This document shows, one piece after another, positions 17,013 through 25,448 of a stretch of 64,000 nucleotides of DNA (the stretch's first letter is position 1; each line of letters begins with the position of its first letter). A model generated the notes under the pieces. That model saw only the letters and a list, made by a program, of their open reading frames with translations, ran no database searches and had not been told where the DNA came from. Location: positions 1 through 64,000 of the forward strand of contig NZ_JRJU01000021.1 of assembly GCF_000787375.1 (NCBI RefSeq). Reading direction: 5' to 3'. The stretch is from Halalkalibacter okhensis. GTDB taxonomy: Bacteria > Bacillota > Bacilli > Bacillales > Bacillaceae_D. The position numbers and the translations under genes are program-made.

Positions 17013-17510
17013 TTAATCATACCAAGCCTTAATAGGTCGATCTTCAGGAAAACCAGCTTTGGCTCGATAGGACTTTCTCTCTTCTGTAAAATCAAACCAC
17101 TGTTTGCTGCTATCACGGTTGTTCGCATAGTTGATCACACAACGAATTTGGTCTTCAACACAACTATCGGTCCATACGCCTAATTTTTGCTCTAATTGAT
17201 CAAAGAGTACTGCTCCATTTTGATCTTTCATTTCAGCTAAAGAACAAATATCCAACTCAAAAACTAACTTTTCAGCTAATTTATGACCTATTGAAGGAAC
17301 GGTTTGAAATTCAGCTAACCCTTTTAATATTTTGGCTCTTTCATATGTAATGGTTAGCATTTGGGCAATTTGTTCCGTACGCAAATAGTGGATATCTCTA
17401 ATTTTGACTTTTTCTTTTCTAAGTATAGATTTTTCCTCGTGTGTTAGTGGCAATGTAGGATTTGAACTCAAAATCTCCCCTCCCATCAAACTTGGTTTTA
17501 ATTTTAACAT
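17013..17510 (-). CDS. Cdd1-like helix-hairpin-helix protein
   Basis: Up to 165 residues. The C-terminal half matches the Cdd1 ('pathogenicity locus') family: VPSIGHKLAEKL helix-hairpin-helix near 90-101, then LGVWTDSCVEDQIRCVINYA and QWFDFTEERK. The N-terminal 40 residues are basic. HhH motifs bind DNA non-specifically, so a DNA-linked role is plausible but unproven. Start is uncertain: ATG 17510 after AAAGGA, or TTG 17471, which sits behind the much stronger GGGAGGGGAG. Confidence 0.75.
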   Translation of the reverse strand: MLKLKPSLMGGEILSSNPTLPLTHEEKSILRKEKVKIRDIHYLRTEQIAQMLTITYERAKILKGLAEFQTVPSIGHKLAEKLVFELDICSLAEMKDQNGAVLFDQLEQKLGVWTDSCVEDQIRCVINYANNRDSSKQWFDFTEERKSYRAKAGFPEDRPIKAWYD

Positions 17511-17644
17511 TAATTTCCTTTTATGTACTATAAAGAAAAGTCACACCAGTAAAATAATTAATACAGATCTTCTCCAATAGTAGCACTTGAAAGTTACGTA
17601 ACGTTACCCATTACACTTAAACCAGAATTAGAAAGGAGTGGTTA

Positions 17645-18355
17645 ATGTTGAAGAACAAAAATTGTTTTTTTACTGAAAGTCCTTGGTCATGGAAAGAAGT
17701 AACCTTATTGCTCACGCTTGTGTTGATCTTGATTCCATTCTTTATCGAGTATCTTCTCGCTCAAACTTTAACAAAAAGCTTTCAAAATGAGTTATATTCT
17801 GGGACGATGATAGGATTTATCATGTCCATCCTTTTCACTTTAGGTATTTATTTTATTGCGATTAAACCAAAAAAGCTCTCATGGAAAGAGGTAGGTTTTC
17901 AGCGTTTTTCAAAGTCGTATTGGGGTCCAATATTCGGTTGGACGATTACTCTTATCCTTTGTAGTATTTTATTGTCATATATCATTGAATGGCTTTTTCT
18001 AATCGGGACGGAAAATAGCAAGACGGATAGTCTTACAACTAGATTAACGGCTCTCAACATTATTATTGCCTTTGTTTCCGCAGCAATCATTTCACCGATC
18101 TATGAAGAAATTTTCTATCGAGGTTTCTTGTATCGCTGGATTAGAAGTAAATATGGATTAATAGCTGGACTATTAATTAGCTCACTTATCTTTATGATTG
18201 TACACATTCCTACTTACAATTCTTTGCCATATACCTTCTTAAGTGGGCTTGTTTTTGCATGGACATATGAAAAAACTCAATCTATTTATCCCGCTATGAT
18301 TATCCATGCAACTTTTAACGGATTAGCGCTCGTATTAACCGTCACTTTGGCATAA
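17645..18355 (+). CDS. CPBP-family intramembrane metalloprotease
   Basis: A 236-residue membrane protein of the CPBP (CAAX protease and bacteriocin-processing, formerly Abi) family. About six to seven TM helices are seen. The catalytic motifs are intact: EEIFYRGFLY near 155, HIPTY near 189 and the final HATFNG near 220. Bacterial members resemble YdiL of B. subtilis; some protect against self-made bacteriocins. ATG 17645 follows AAAGGAGTGG. No bacteriocin gene is apparent nearby, so the substrate is unknown. Confidence 0.88.
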   Translation: MLKNKNCFFTESPWSWKEVTLLLTLVLILIPFFIEYLLAQTLTKSFQNELYSGTMIGFIMSILFTLGIYFIAIKPKKLSWKEVGFQRFSKSYWGPIFGWTITLILCSILLSYIIEWLFLIGTENSKTDSLTTRLTALNIIIAFVSAAIISPIYEEIFYRGFLYRWIRSKYGLIAGLLISSLIFMIVHIPTYNSLPYTFLSGLVFAWTYEKTQSIYPAMIIHATFNGLALVLTVTLA

Positions 18356-18378
18356 TGAATTCATAATCAAAAAGCTAC

Positions 18379-18407
18379 TTGACCTTTATTGATATGTGCA
18401 TTATGAT
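18379..18407 (+). promoter_or_regulatory. SigA promoter of the T-box transcript
   Basis: TTGACC (18379-18384), 17-bp spacer and TATGAT (18402-18407). The transcript would begin near 18414, about 30 nt before the first T-box. Confidence 0.7.
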
Positions 18408-18444
18408 TGTGAACAACAATAAATCGAAAATTCTAATTAAGCTA

Positions 18445-18690
18445 TGAAAAGGACATGAATCATTTTTCGGTTTCTTACCAGAGAACAGGGTCGTCGGCTG
18501 AAAGCCCTGAAGAAATGTATTTGATTTACCACCTTGGAGCTATTATAGGGAAATGAATCCTTCAAAGTATCTATAATCGGGTAATCCGTTATCTTTCTTG
18601 AGCATAAAGCATCTTCTTGTCTGTTTTATGGAATCAGGGTGGAACCACGACCGCACTCGTCCCTACTGTTGGGACGAGTGCGGTCTTTTT
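18445..18690 (+). ncRNA. T-box riboswitch 1 (threonine)
   Basis: A complete T-box leader: Stem I with specifier-loop codon ACC (18528-18530, just before ACCTTGGAGC), the conserved T-box AGGGTGGAACCACG (18636-18649), and a terminator with 15-bp perfect arms (18649-18663 and 18671-18685) followed by a T-run. The antiterminator would form from the T-box and the left terminator arm when uncharged tRNA-Thr binds. It closely resembles the second leader at 18712. Confidence 0.93.
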
Positions 18691-18711
18691 ATTTTAATAT
18701 CAATAGGCGTT

Positions 18712-18968
18712 GAAAAGGACATGAATCATTCATTTATTTTCTGTACAGAGAAACAGGGCCGTTGGCTGAGAGCCCTGAAAGAAATGGTGTTTGATTTACC
18801 ACCTTGGAGCTATTATAGGGAAATGAAACTTCTTCAAAGTATCTATAATCGGGTAATCCGTTATCTTTTTTTAAGCATAAAGCATTCTTCATGACTGCTT
18901 TATGGAATTTGGGTGGAACCACGACCGCACTCGTCCCTATTGTTTGGGAGGAGTGCGGTCTTTTTTTA
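18712..18968 (+). ncRNA. T-box riboswitch 2 (threonine)
   Basis: A second leader with the same order: specifier ACC (18798-18800), T-box TGGGTGGAACCACG (18910-18923), terminator arms 18923-18937 and 18946-18960, then seven T residues. Long stretches are identical to leader 1, including TTGATTTACCACCTTGGAGC, so it arose by tandem duplication. Two serial T-boxes demand readthrough twice and sharpen the response to threonine starvation, as known for thrZ of B. subtilis, which has three. Confidence 0.93.
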
Positions 18969-18990
18969 TATGAAATTAGGAGGAATTCAC

Positions 18991-20202
18991 ATGTCTAATC
19001 AATTGGAAAAAGAAAAAAGAAATCATCGAAAGTTAGGTCAAGAGTTAGAATTATTTACTTCAATGGAAGAGGCTCCAGGAATGCCTTTTTTCTTGCCGAA
19101 TGGAATGGTGGTTCGAAATGAACTCGAAAACTTCTGGAGAAGAAAACACCAACAAGCTGGCTACCAGGAAATTAAAACACCTATAATGATGAAACAAGAA
19201 CTTTGGGAACAATCAGGTCATTGGGATCATTATCACGAAAACATGTACTTTTCCCATGTGGATGATCAAAATTACGCCATTAAACCGATGAACTGCCCTG
19301 GTGCCATATTAATTTTTAATAGCAAACGTAGAAGTTATCGAGAATTACCTATTCGTTTTGCAGAGCTTGGATTAGTCCACAGACATGAACGATCAGGTTC
19401 TTTAAATGGACTTTTAAGAGTACGTTCCTTCACTCAAGATGATGCACATTTATTTGTTCGTGTTGATCAGATCGAAGCCGAAGTTGAAAAGATACTTGTC
19501 CTAATTGATGAGTTCTACTCCCATTTTGGGTTTGACTATAAAGTGGAACTTTCAACTAGGCCAAAAGAGTATATGGGCTCTGAAGAAATCTGGGGTCAAG
19601 CTGAATTAGCTTTGGAATCTGTCTTAAAGGCCAAAGACGTTCACTATCAAATCAACCATGGTGATGGAGCGTTTTATGGTCCGAAGATTGATTTTCATAT
19701 ATTAGATTCTCTCGGAAGAAGCTGGCAATGCGGAACTGTCCAATTAGATTTTCAAATGCCTCAACAGTTTAAATGTGCCTATGTAGGTGAAGACAATCAA
19801 CTTCATCGTCCAGTTATGATTCATAGAGCGATCTTTGGTTCGGTAGAGCGTTTTATGGCGATTTTAATTGAACATTTTGCTGGGGAGTTTCCTCTATGGC
19901 TGGCACCTGTCCAAGCAAAAATCATTCCCATTTCCGATTCTCATGCCGCCTTTGCAGAAGACGTGAAAACTCAGTTTGAATCAGCTGGATTACGTGTGGA
20001 AGTGGATGATAGAGCCGAGAAAATGGGATTTAAAATTAGAGAGGCTGAAAAACAAAAGATTCCATATATGATTGTGATCGGTGATAAAGAGATGGAGAAC
20101 CAATCATTGGCATTAAGAAAGCGAAAAGCGGGAAACCTTGGAGTAATGAACGCCGACGAAACAATTAATCGGTTTATTCATGAAATGAACGATATCAAGT
20201 AA
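18991..20202 (+). CDS. Threonyl-tRNA synthetase lacking TGS and editing domains
   Basis: A 403-residue class II synthetase that would charge tRNA-Thr. The sequence aligns with bacterial ThrRS from the start of the catalytic core (KRNHRKLGQELELF, about residue 242 of the 642-residue E. coli enzyme) to the anticodon-binding end. Zinc ligands Cys (MNCPG), His (DDAHLF) and His (MIHRAIFG) and motif 2 HRHERSGSLNGLL are intact. The TGS and Ser-Thr editing domains are absent, and the T-box terminator ends only about 23 bp before ATG 18991 (AGGAGG site), so they are not encoded here. Expected to mischarge serine unless edited in trans. Probably an extra, starvation-induced copy. Confidence 0.9.
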   Translation: MSNQLEKEKRNHRKLGQELELFTSMEEAPGMPFFLPNGMVVRNELENFWRRKHQQAGYQEIKTPIMMKQELWEQSGHWDHYHENMYFSHVDDQNYAIKPMNCPGAILIFNSKRRSYRELPIRFAELGLVHRHERSGSLNGLLRVRSFTQDDAHLFVRVDQIEAEVEKILVLIDEFYSHFGFDYKVELSTRPKEYMGSEEIWGQAELALESVLKAKDVHYQINHGDGAFYGPKIDFHILDSLGRSWQCGTVQLDFQMPQQFKCAYVGEDNQLHRPVMIHRAIFGSVERFMAILIEHFAGEFPLWLAPVQAKIIPISDSHAAFAEDVKTQFESAGLRVEVDDRAEKMGFKIREAEKQKIPYMIVIGDKEMENQSLALRKRKAGNLGVMNADETINRFIHEMNDIK

Positions 20203-20311
20203 ACGATATTCCATGCCCGAGAGGATTCTCTTCCTATTGGGCTTTCCCTTACTCTTAAGGTCTTTGTTCGCATAAAACGCTCATTAGTCTTGCTTCTGTA
20301 TGATTTCTTTA

Positions 20312-20350
20312 GTAGAACAAGGCAAGCAATGCCCTTGTTCTACCGTTTTT
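20312..20350 (+). terminator. Terminator of the ThrRS gene
   Basis: GTAGAACAAGG pairs with CCTTGTTCTAC (11 bp) and is followed by a T-run on the plus strand. Confidence 0.8.
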
Positions 20351-20351
20351 A

Positions 20352-20648
20352 TCATTTTAACAGGATCATTAGTGTGACAATTGTTATATATACACCGAAA
20401 AACAATCCAGCACCTTTCAAAATAACGCGACCATAGTATTTTTTCCAAAATTGATTATTGTTGTTTGGGGCATCTGTAGCTACGATTGGATCCATTCCTT
20501 TTACATCAATTGGCGATTTCATCAGTTCATATAACTCGCGGCAGTCAGAACAACTTTCTAGGTGTTCCTTAACCATTTGATTTGTCATTTCTGAGCAGTC
20601 ATTTTCTACATAAAGTGGCAACAAATCTCGAATTAAGCTACACTTCAT
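20352..20648 (-). CDS. ylaD: YlaD-like anti-sigma factor
   Basis: About 98 residues. A zf-HC2 anti-sigma domain (HLESCSDC, the H-x3-C-x2-C zinc motif) is followed by one membrane helix near the C-terminus. In B. subtilis YlaD is the redox-sensitive anti-sigma factor for YlaC. The start MKCSLIRDLLPLYVE at ATG 20648 overlaps the sigma stop by 11 bases and follows GAGGATGAT; a longer upstream reading is less likely. Last gene of ylaABCD. Confidence 0.88.
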   Translation of the reverse strand: MKCSLIRDLLPLYVENDCSEMTNQMVKEHLESCSDCRELYELMKSPIDVKGMDPIVATDAPNNNNQFWKKYYGRVILKGAGLFFGVYITIVTLMILLK

Positions 20649-21162
20649 TTGTATCATCCTCTGTTTTACATAAGTGCTTTCTAAGTTCAAGCTTGGCTCG
20701 GTGCAAATTTGTTTTCACCTTTGAAAGCTTCCACCCTACTATTTGAGCAATTTCATCATAGGAAAGCTCTTGATACTCTCGTAAGATCAGAACGGTTTTA
20801 TAATCTTCTTTTAATAAATCAATCGCTCTCAAAATTTGAGCTTGTTCCGCCTTTTGAGCTACCACTTCTTCCGGGTTTTTGTATGTTCTTTGTTCTAGTG
20901 AGGACGTTTTTTCTATCGGATGCTTACTATATTTTGTTTCACGACGATACCAGGTAATAAATGTATTATGAGCTATTGTATACAGCCATGTTTTAACACT
21001 AGATTTCCCTTTAAAGGAAGCTAATCCATTAAATGCTTTTAAAAATGTATCCTGAGCAAGGTCTTGAGCTAGCTCCTTTTGTCTCGTTCGTTGAAATAAA
21101 TAGGTAAAGATCTCTTCATAATAAAGGGAATATAATTCTTCTAACGTACTCCAATTACTCAT
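20638..21162 (-). CDS. ylaC: YlaC-like ECF RNA polymerase sigma factor
   Basis: A 174-residue ECF sigma factor. Region 2 (DLAQDTFLKAFNGLASF, VKTWLYTIAHNTFITWYRR) and region 4 (LILREYQELSYDEIAQIVGW, SKVKTNLHRAKLELRK) are complete and closely resemble B. subtilis YlaC. Its ATG directly abuts the ylaB stop. Four genes in the order ylaA-ylaB-ylaC-ylaD make the identity convincing. YlaC is linked to oxidative-stress resistance in B. subtilis. A likely autoregulatory ECF promoter is at 23413-23440. Confidence 0.92.
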   Translation of the reverse strand: MSNWSTLEELYSLYYEEIFTYLFQRTRQKELAQDLAQDTFLKAFNGLASFKGKSSVKTWLYTIAHNTFITWYRRETKYSKHPIEKTSSLEQRTYKNPEEVVAQKAEQAQILRAIDLLKEDYKTVLILREYQELSYDEIAQIVGWKLSKVKTNLHRAKLELRKHLCKTEDDTNEV

Positions 21163-21426
21163 TTACCATAAGTACCAGATAGACATCCAAATCGTAAGTA
21201 AAAGGAAAATACTGTATAACGACATCGTTAACACACGAATCCCCCAAATTTTCTCTCTATCCTCATGAAGAGCTGGATTCCCCTCATGATCCTTTCCGCT
21301 GTTTTGACAATACCTACATGTTTCCTCGTGCTTCATCATCCATTGTTTCGTTTCATCCTCAACTTCATCCTCTAAATACAATTCATATAAATCTAGAAAT
21401 ACTGTACACTCAACTTTCTTATTCAT
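21163..21426 (-). CDS. ylaB: YlaB-like small protein with zinc-binding anti-sigma motif
   Basis: About 87 residues. An acidic N-terminal helical region leads to KHEETCRYC, an H-x3-C-x2-C motif as in zf-HC2 anti-sigma factors, and a C-terminal membrane helix (LYSIFLLLTIWMSIWYLW). The ATG at 21426 overlaps the end of ylaA by eight bases and the stop abuts ylaC, so translation is coupled. The operon thus has two proteins with anti-sigma-like zinc motifs, which is worth noting. Confidence 0.8.
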   Translation of the reverse strand: MNKKVECTVFLDLYELYLEDEVEDETKQWMMKHEETCRYCQNSGKDHEGNPALHEDREKIWGIRVLTMSLYSIFLLLTIWMSIWYLW

Positions 21427-23371
21427 AGAGGGAAACCCACTCTTTCGTTTCAATGTCTACCAAATAGAGGCGATGCTCTGCTTTTTTATATGGCTGAATT
21501 ACGAGTAACCAAGCTACTCTAATGTCATCGTTTTCATCAATGACATAAGTTAATCTTGACCTCGAGGCATAAGGTGTATAATCTAGTGAATTTGCGACAA
21601 CCTCATATGCTTCTTTGCTAGATGCAACCGTCACCTTTGTCTGTGGTTGGTTATAATAATCGATATTCTTTGAGTAGGTAAAAAGAGGATCCCCCTTTGT
21701 ATAACCGAATTGATGAACATAGGAAAGCTTCATTTCTTCTGGATTCGTAGCGCTTTTTCTCCACTCCCAAAAATTTGAGCTACGTGTTCTCTCCCAGTCT
21801 TCGATTTGAACATTTTTACTATTTAATATGTTAGTTTCTAATTCTTGAAAATCAATTTTTTCATCATTCGTAAGTTCTCCACCAAAATATAGAATTTCTC
21901 CTGAGCGACCATCAATATGAATACTATGATCATTTAAAGTAGAAAGATTGATATCAATTGTTTTATTACTATATCCATACCAAACATTATCAACAACGTA
22001 GGTAGGCACCTCTTCTCCTAACATTTCATACCACTGTTGTAGAATTAATTCAATGTCTTCAGTCGTAATTAAAACATCTTTTAAAGATTCAATAGGATAA
22101 AGATTTAAACGTTCGTGAAATTCTATTAGAGATTCTTTTTCCCACGTAAAAGAAGTGTTCATCCATAAATCTAAGACAACCCCACTGGAATACTTTGGCA
22201 TCATTTCAACATGAACGCGATCATCTTCTTTAGTAATGGTCGTATCAATTTGATCATCATCTAGCAATGTTCTACCCATTTGTTCCAAAACTTGCTTTGA
22301 ACGAGCGACATATTCATCAGCAGAAAGAATCTCGCCTTCTGGTTCAGTTTGACGATGAACATTCATCACAACTCCCGAAACCCCGTCGATATCAACGGAA
22401 TAATTTTTTGACTTTAGCCAATATCGATTGTGAAAATCTTGTGTTTCAGGCTGACGGAATGAGAATTGCTCATCATTTGTAATCCTCATCGCCAATTCTT
22501 TCGCCTCTTCAACTTGTATTAAATTCGTTGATTCGAAATATCTCAATCTCAGTTCGGCCTCAGTAGAAGAAAGCGACGCATCCGCTGCATTATAGAGTGG
22601 ATTACATAATACTAGGAACAAAATAGCGATCATTAACACAAATGGCTGTTTCACCTTTTCTAGTAATTGAGTTTGACTTCTATTTATAAAATGATACGTT
22701 AATAATAAACCCAAGAAAACAATAAGATTAGACACTTCCATTAAATCTACTATACCAGTTTCACGCCTAACCATATAAAATAGAGTTATGCATATGCCTA
22801 CAATTAAATAAAATGGAATGACTGTTATCCAACGAAATTCCCAGTAATTAAGGAAAAACAAATATAGGCTTGATACTATAATCACAGCGATGATGGAAAA
22901 GGCAACCACATCCCCAACAGCAACTTCGCCTTTTATTGCAAAAACAAAAAAACTAGTGATTAACTGTAAAGCTGGCAACGTCATTACGGCAATATCAAAA
23001 GTATAAAAGGTCCCTTTGTTCTTTTTTTGCTTAATGGTACAAATATAGTAAAAGCCAACGACAATAATATATCCGAAAAATAAAAAGTGTAGAAACTGCC
23101 GTAAAGACGGCTGCCTATCGTAAAAAACAGTCGTAATCTCCGTAATATTAACTTGATGTAACATTTCAATCGATAAACCGATAAGTAACACGAAACGTAC
23201 TGTAAAGCCAACATAAATTGATGCTCTCGTCTTATCCCCATTTCTTATCAAAAAAGTCACTAACCCATAAACGGCTAATAAAGTTAACGTCCATTGAATT
23301 ATGATTTTGCTAAAATGACTTAATAAAAAGAAGTTTTCAATATGCAAGACGAACCTGCTAATGATCTCCAT
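21419..23371 (-). CDS. ylaA: YlaA-like polytopic membrane protein
   Basis: A 650-residue protein. The N-terminal about 250 residues contain eight or so membrane helices; the C-terminal 400 are predicted extracytoplasmic, with two PepSY-like or related beta-rich segments (SVDIDGVSGVVMNVHRQ, then SIHIDGRSGEILYFGG). Size and position at the head of ylaABCD match YlaA. Function unknown; it may sense or transmit the envelope signal to the sigma factor. ATG 23371 follows AAGGGGATTTGAA. Confidence 0.85.
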   Translation of the reverse strand: MEIISRFVLHIENFFLLSHFSKIIIQWTLTLLAVYGLVTFLIRNGDKTRASIYVGFTVRFVLLIGLSIEMLHQVNITEITTVFYDRQPSLRQFLHFLFFGYIIVVGFYYICTIKQKKNKGTFYTFDIAVMTLPALQLITSFFVFAIKGEVAVGDVVAFSIIAVIIVSSLYLFFLNYWEFRWITVIPFYLIVGICITLFYMVRRETGIVDLMEVSNLIVFLGLLLTYHFINRSQTQLLEKVKQPFVLMIAILFLVLCNPLYNAADASLSSTEAELRLRYFESTNLIQVEEAKELAMRITNDEQFSFRQPETQDFHNRYWLKSKNYSVDIDGVSGVVMNVHRQTEPEGEILSADEYVARSKQVLEQMGRTLLDDDQIDTTITKEDDRVHVEMMPKYSSGVVLDLWMNTSFTWEKESLIEFHERLNLYPIESLKDVLITTEDIELILQQWYEMLGEEVPTYVVDNVWYGYSNKTIDINLSTLNDHSIHIDGRSGEILYFGGELTNDEKIDFQELETNILNSKNVQIEDWERTRSSNFWEWRKSATNPEEMKLSYVHQFGYTKGDPLFTYSKNIDYYNQPQTKVTVASSKEAYEVVANSLDYTPYASRSRLTYVIDENDDIRVAWLLVIQPYKKAEHRLYLVDIETKEWVSLYE

Positions 23372-23412
23372 TTCAAATCCCCTTCTCTTATTTTCTATGA
23401 GCTCATACTATT

Positions 23413-23440
23413 TAGACAATTAAAGAGGAAAAAAGTTTCA
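23413..23440 (-). promoter_or_regulatory. Predicted ECF promoter of ylaABCD
   Basis: On the minus strand TGAAAC, 16-bp spacer, TGTCTA. This fits the AAC/CGTC-type promoters of Bacillus ECF sigma factors and lies 42 bp upstream of the ylaA start, suggesting autoregulation by YlaC. Confidence 0.6.
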
Positions 23441-23478
23441 AAAATTACCTCAATTTTCAAAGAGCATATACTAACATG

Positions 23479-23505
23479 AAAAACCCCTTCAAATTATATG
23501 AAGGG
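23479..23505 (-). terminator. Rho-independent terminator
   Basis: On the minus strand CCCTTCA pairs with TGAAGGG, followed by TTTTT. It lies between ylaA and the kinase gene and may end transcripts from the kinase operon more than 480 bp upstream. Confidence 0.6.
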
Positions 23506-23686
23506 ATCTTAGTTATTTTGTATGATGCTTATTTAGCTTGACTTTCAATTCTGCTTACTTACTTTAAAAAGCTCATTGAACTAAATACCAATAAAGAGAT
23601 AATAAAAAATAACAGAATGACTAAACAGTAATATGAACATTGTCAGAATAAACTATAGAAATAGAAGAATAACACTCTGCTGTTTT

Positions 23687-23870
23687 AGCGGATCCTCATT
23701 CCGCTATTCTACTTAATAACCTTGATTTGAGTGTAGTTGCGGATCCTCATTCCGTTATTTTCCAATATCGACCTTAAGTTCCATTCAAATTGTGACTTTA
23801 GCGGAACCAGGATCCATTTCACTCATGGTAGCACCGATTTTCTCCATTATAACGGAATCAGGATCCACTT
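23687..23870. repeat. Dispersed four-motif repeat, copy B
   Basis: Forward motifs GCGGATCCTCATTCCGCTAT (23688) and CGGATCCTCATTCCGTTATT (about 23740), then reverse TTTAGCGGAACCAGGATCC (about 23810) and ATAACGGAATCAGGATCC (about 23849). The arms pair over the whole length. This is the best-conserved copy. The rest of the 23372-23989 gap shows the ylaA promoter, a terminator and no supported gene. Confidence 0.78.
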
Positions 23871-23989
23871 TTTCTATGACAAGAATGAATAATCAAATTC
23901 TCCTGGAACTCTTCTGCTTCTCTCGTACAACAAGAAGCTGTCGTAACACTTACTTTTCAAATCCAAGCTAGCCTTTTATTGTAGATAAA

Positions 23990-24517
23990 CTAATAGATAA
24001 AGGCAGGATTCTCTTTTATATTCAGAAGAATTTCATCTAAATCGGTTGGGCTTAAATGAGTTGTGTTCAATACAAAGCGTTCTTTTACATCTTTACTTTC
24101 AAATTCCTTCACTAATTCTAAACACCTTTCACCCATCTGATGTTCTTTATTCCGTAAAGCATCTCTTTTTAATAGTTCATCCTGATCGACCCACAATACA
24201 ACATAGATAACTTCTACATCACTGACTTTGGCATGAATCTTCTGTACTAACTTTTCTACTTCTTCTGGAAAAGCAACATAATCAATGATTACATTTTTAT
24301 TCGCCTGAACAAAATTAATACTTAAATCCGCTATATTTTCCCAGACTAGCAATAGAGATTCTTCACTTTCCCACGGAGGAAGGTATCCACCAATAACCAT
24401 ATGATTTATTAAGTCACCTTCAATATAAGCACTCTGTTCAAATAGTTCAGCAAGCCTTTTGGAAGTTGTAGATTTACCTACTCCTGCTGGGCCAGATATA
24501 ATATAAATTTTTTTCAA
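23990..24517 (-). CDS. P-loop kinase-like protein
   Basis: A 175-residue AAA/nucleoside-kinase-type protein. Walker A GPAGVGKSTTSKRL at residues 9-22 and a DE-type acidic YIEGDLINH near 36 are present; the IIDYVAF strand and LWVDQDELLKRD lid-like segment fit small-molecule kinases such as gluconate- or chloramphenicol-kinase-like enzymes. Substrate unknown. Its ATG overlaps the stop of the small membrane gene upstream by four bases (ATGA), so the two are coupled. Confidence 0.78.
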   Translation of the reverse strand: MKKIYIISGPAGVGKSTTSKRLAELFEQSAYIEGDLINHMVIGGYLPPWESEESLLLVWENIADLSINFVQANKNVIIDYVAFPEEVEKLVQKIHAKVSDVEVIYVVLWVDQDELLKRDALRNKEHQMGERCLELVKEFESKDVKERFVLNTTHLSPTDLDEILLNIKENPAFIY

Positions 24518-24729
24518 TTGTTCCCAGCTCCTTGTTCCCCGGATTTAGCTCTCTTTATATCAAAGATCCCAATCATTCCACAAGTTAATACTCCTAATGC
24601 TAGTACACCTGTAAGAATCCAATTATTTCCCCAGGTCACGACTGTACTAGATAAGCAGCTTAAAGCAATAGCAATTGCCCCATATTTCGCTCGCCATTTC
24701 TCTAATTTTGAAGAATTTCCCTTACTCAA
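24514..24729 (-). CDS. Small two-TM membrane protein
   Basis: A 71-residue protein: a basic start (SKGNSSKLEKWRAKYG), two hydrophobic helices (about 17-33 and 36-54) and a polar tail. No family recognised. The ATG at 24729 follows AGGAGG. Four-base overlap with the kinase gene downstream indicates a two-gene operon. Confidence 0.65.
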   Translation of the reverse strand: MSKGNSSKLEKWRAKYGAIAIALSCLSSTVVTWGNNWILTGVLALGVLTCGMIGIFDIKRAKSGEQGAGNN

Positions 24730-24784
24730 ATTGTACCTCCTCCTAGATATTCCCTAATCCCCTTCGCAATTAATCAACCAAATA

Positions 24785-25327
24785 TTACTCTCTCATATAT
24801 TCTTTTTTTAAAATGCCCATAGTAATTATGTCATGCCATCTACCATTTCTATATAGACTCTCTCGAATGACTCCCTCTTTCTCAAATCCAAGTTTATTAT
24901 AAATATGTATAGCTCGTTCATTAAGCGAGAATACCCTTAGTGAAACACGATGAAGATTTAATTCTAAAAAAGCATAATCAAGCAATACCTTTAAAGCTTC
25001 AGAACCATACCCCTTGCCCCAATATTCTTTTTCACCAATATCAATAATACACTCAGCATTTCTATTTTTTGAATCGATATTAATAAGAGATGTTACGCCA
25101 ATTGGAGAATGATCCTTTTTCAATTCAATTATATAACTCTTAGATGAATGGGAATTTAGTATAACTTCCTCGACGAATTTCTTCGTTTCATCGATAGAAT
25201 AAACATCTAACGTTGGACTGGTAGTTATCATGACATCTATATCATTTCTCCAAGTATGATATTTTTCAATATCTTCGTTTCCCATTTTTCGTAATCGAAG
25301 GTTTTTTGAGCTTAACACAGTCAACAT
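24785..25327 (-). CDS. GNAT acetyltransferase
   Basis: A 180-residue RimJ/RimL-like GNAT enzyme. The usual N-terminus LSSKNLRLRKMGNEDIEKYH, acetyl-CoA loop GEKEYWGKGYGSEALK and C-terminal IYNKLGFEKEGVIRESLYRNGRW are intact. Such enzymes acetylate protein N-termini, amino acids or antibiotics. The start may be GTG 25318, eight bases after AGAGG, rather than the ATG at 25327 that abuts it. Confidence 0.88.
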   Translation of the reverse strand: MLTVLSSKNLRLRKMGNEDIEKYHTWRNDIDVMITTSPTLDVYSIDETKKFVEEVILNSHSSKSYIIELKKDHSPIGVTSLINIDSKNRNAECIIDIGEKEYWGKGYGSEALKVLLDYAFLELNLHRVSLRVFSLNERAIHIYNKLGFEKEGVIRESLYRNGRWHDIITMGILKKEYMRE

Positions 25328-25448
25328 CCTCTCATCTCACACTAATTACGGTATTTATACGTAGCAAATAAAAAAAAGTTTCCTATTGTTTTACTAAACT
25401 GTTTTAGCGCACTTCCCATTAACGAACAAATTTAAAATGAAATAGTTA

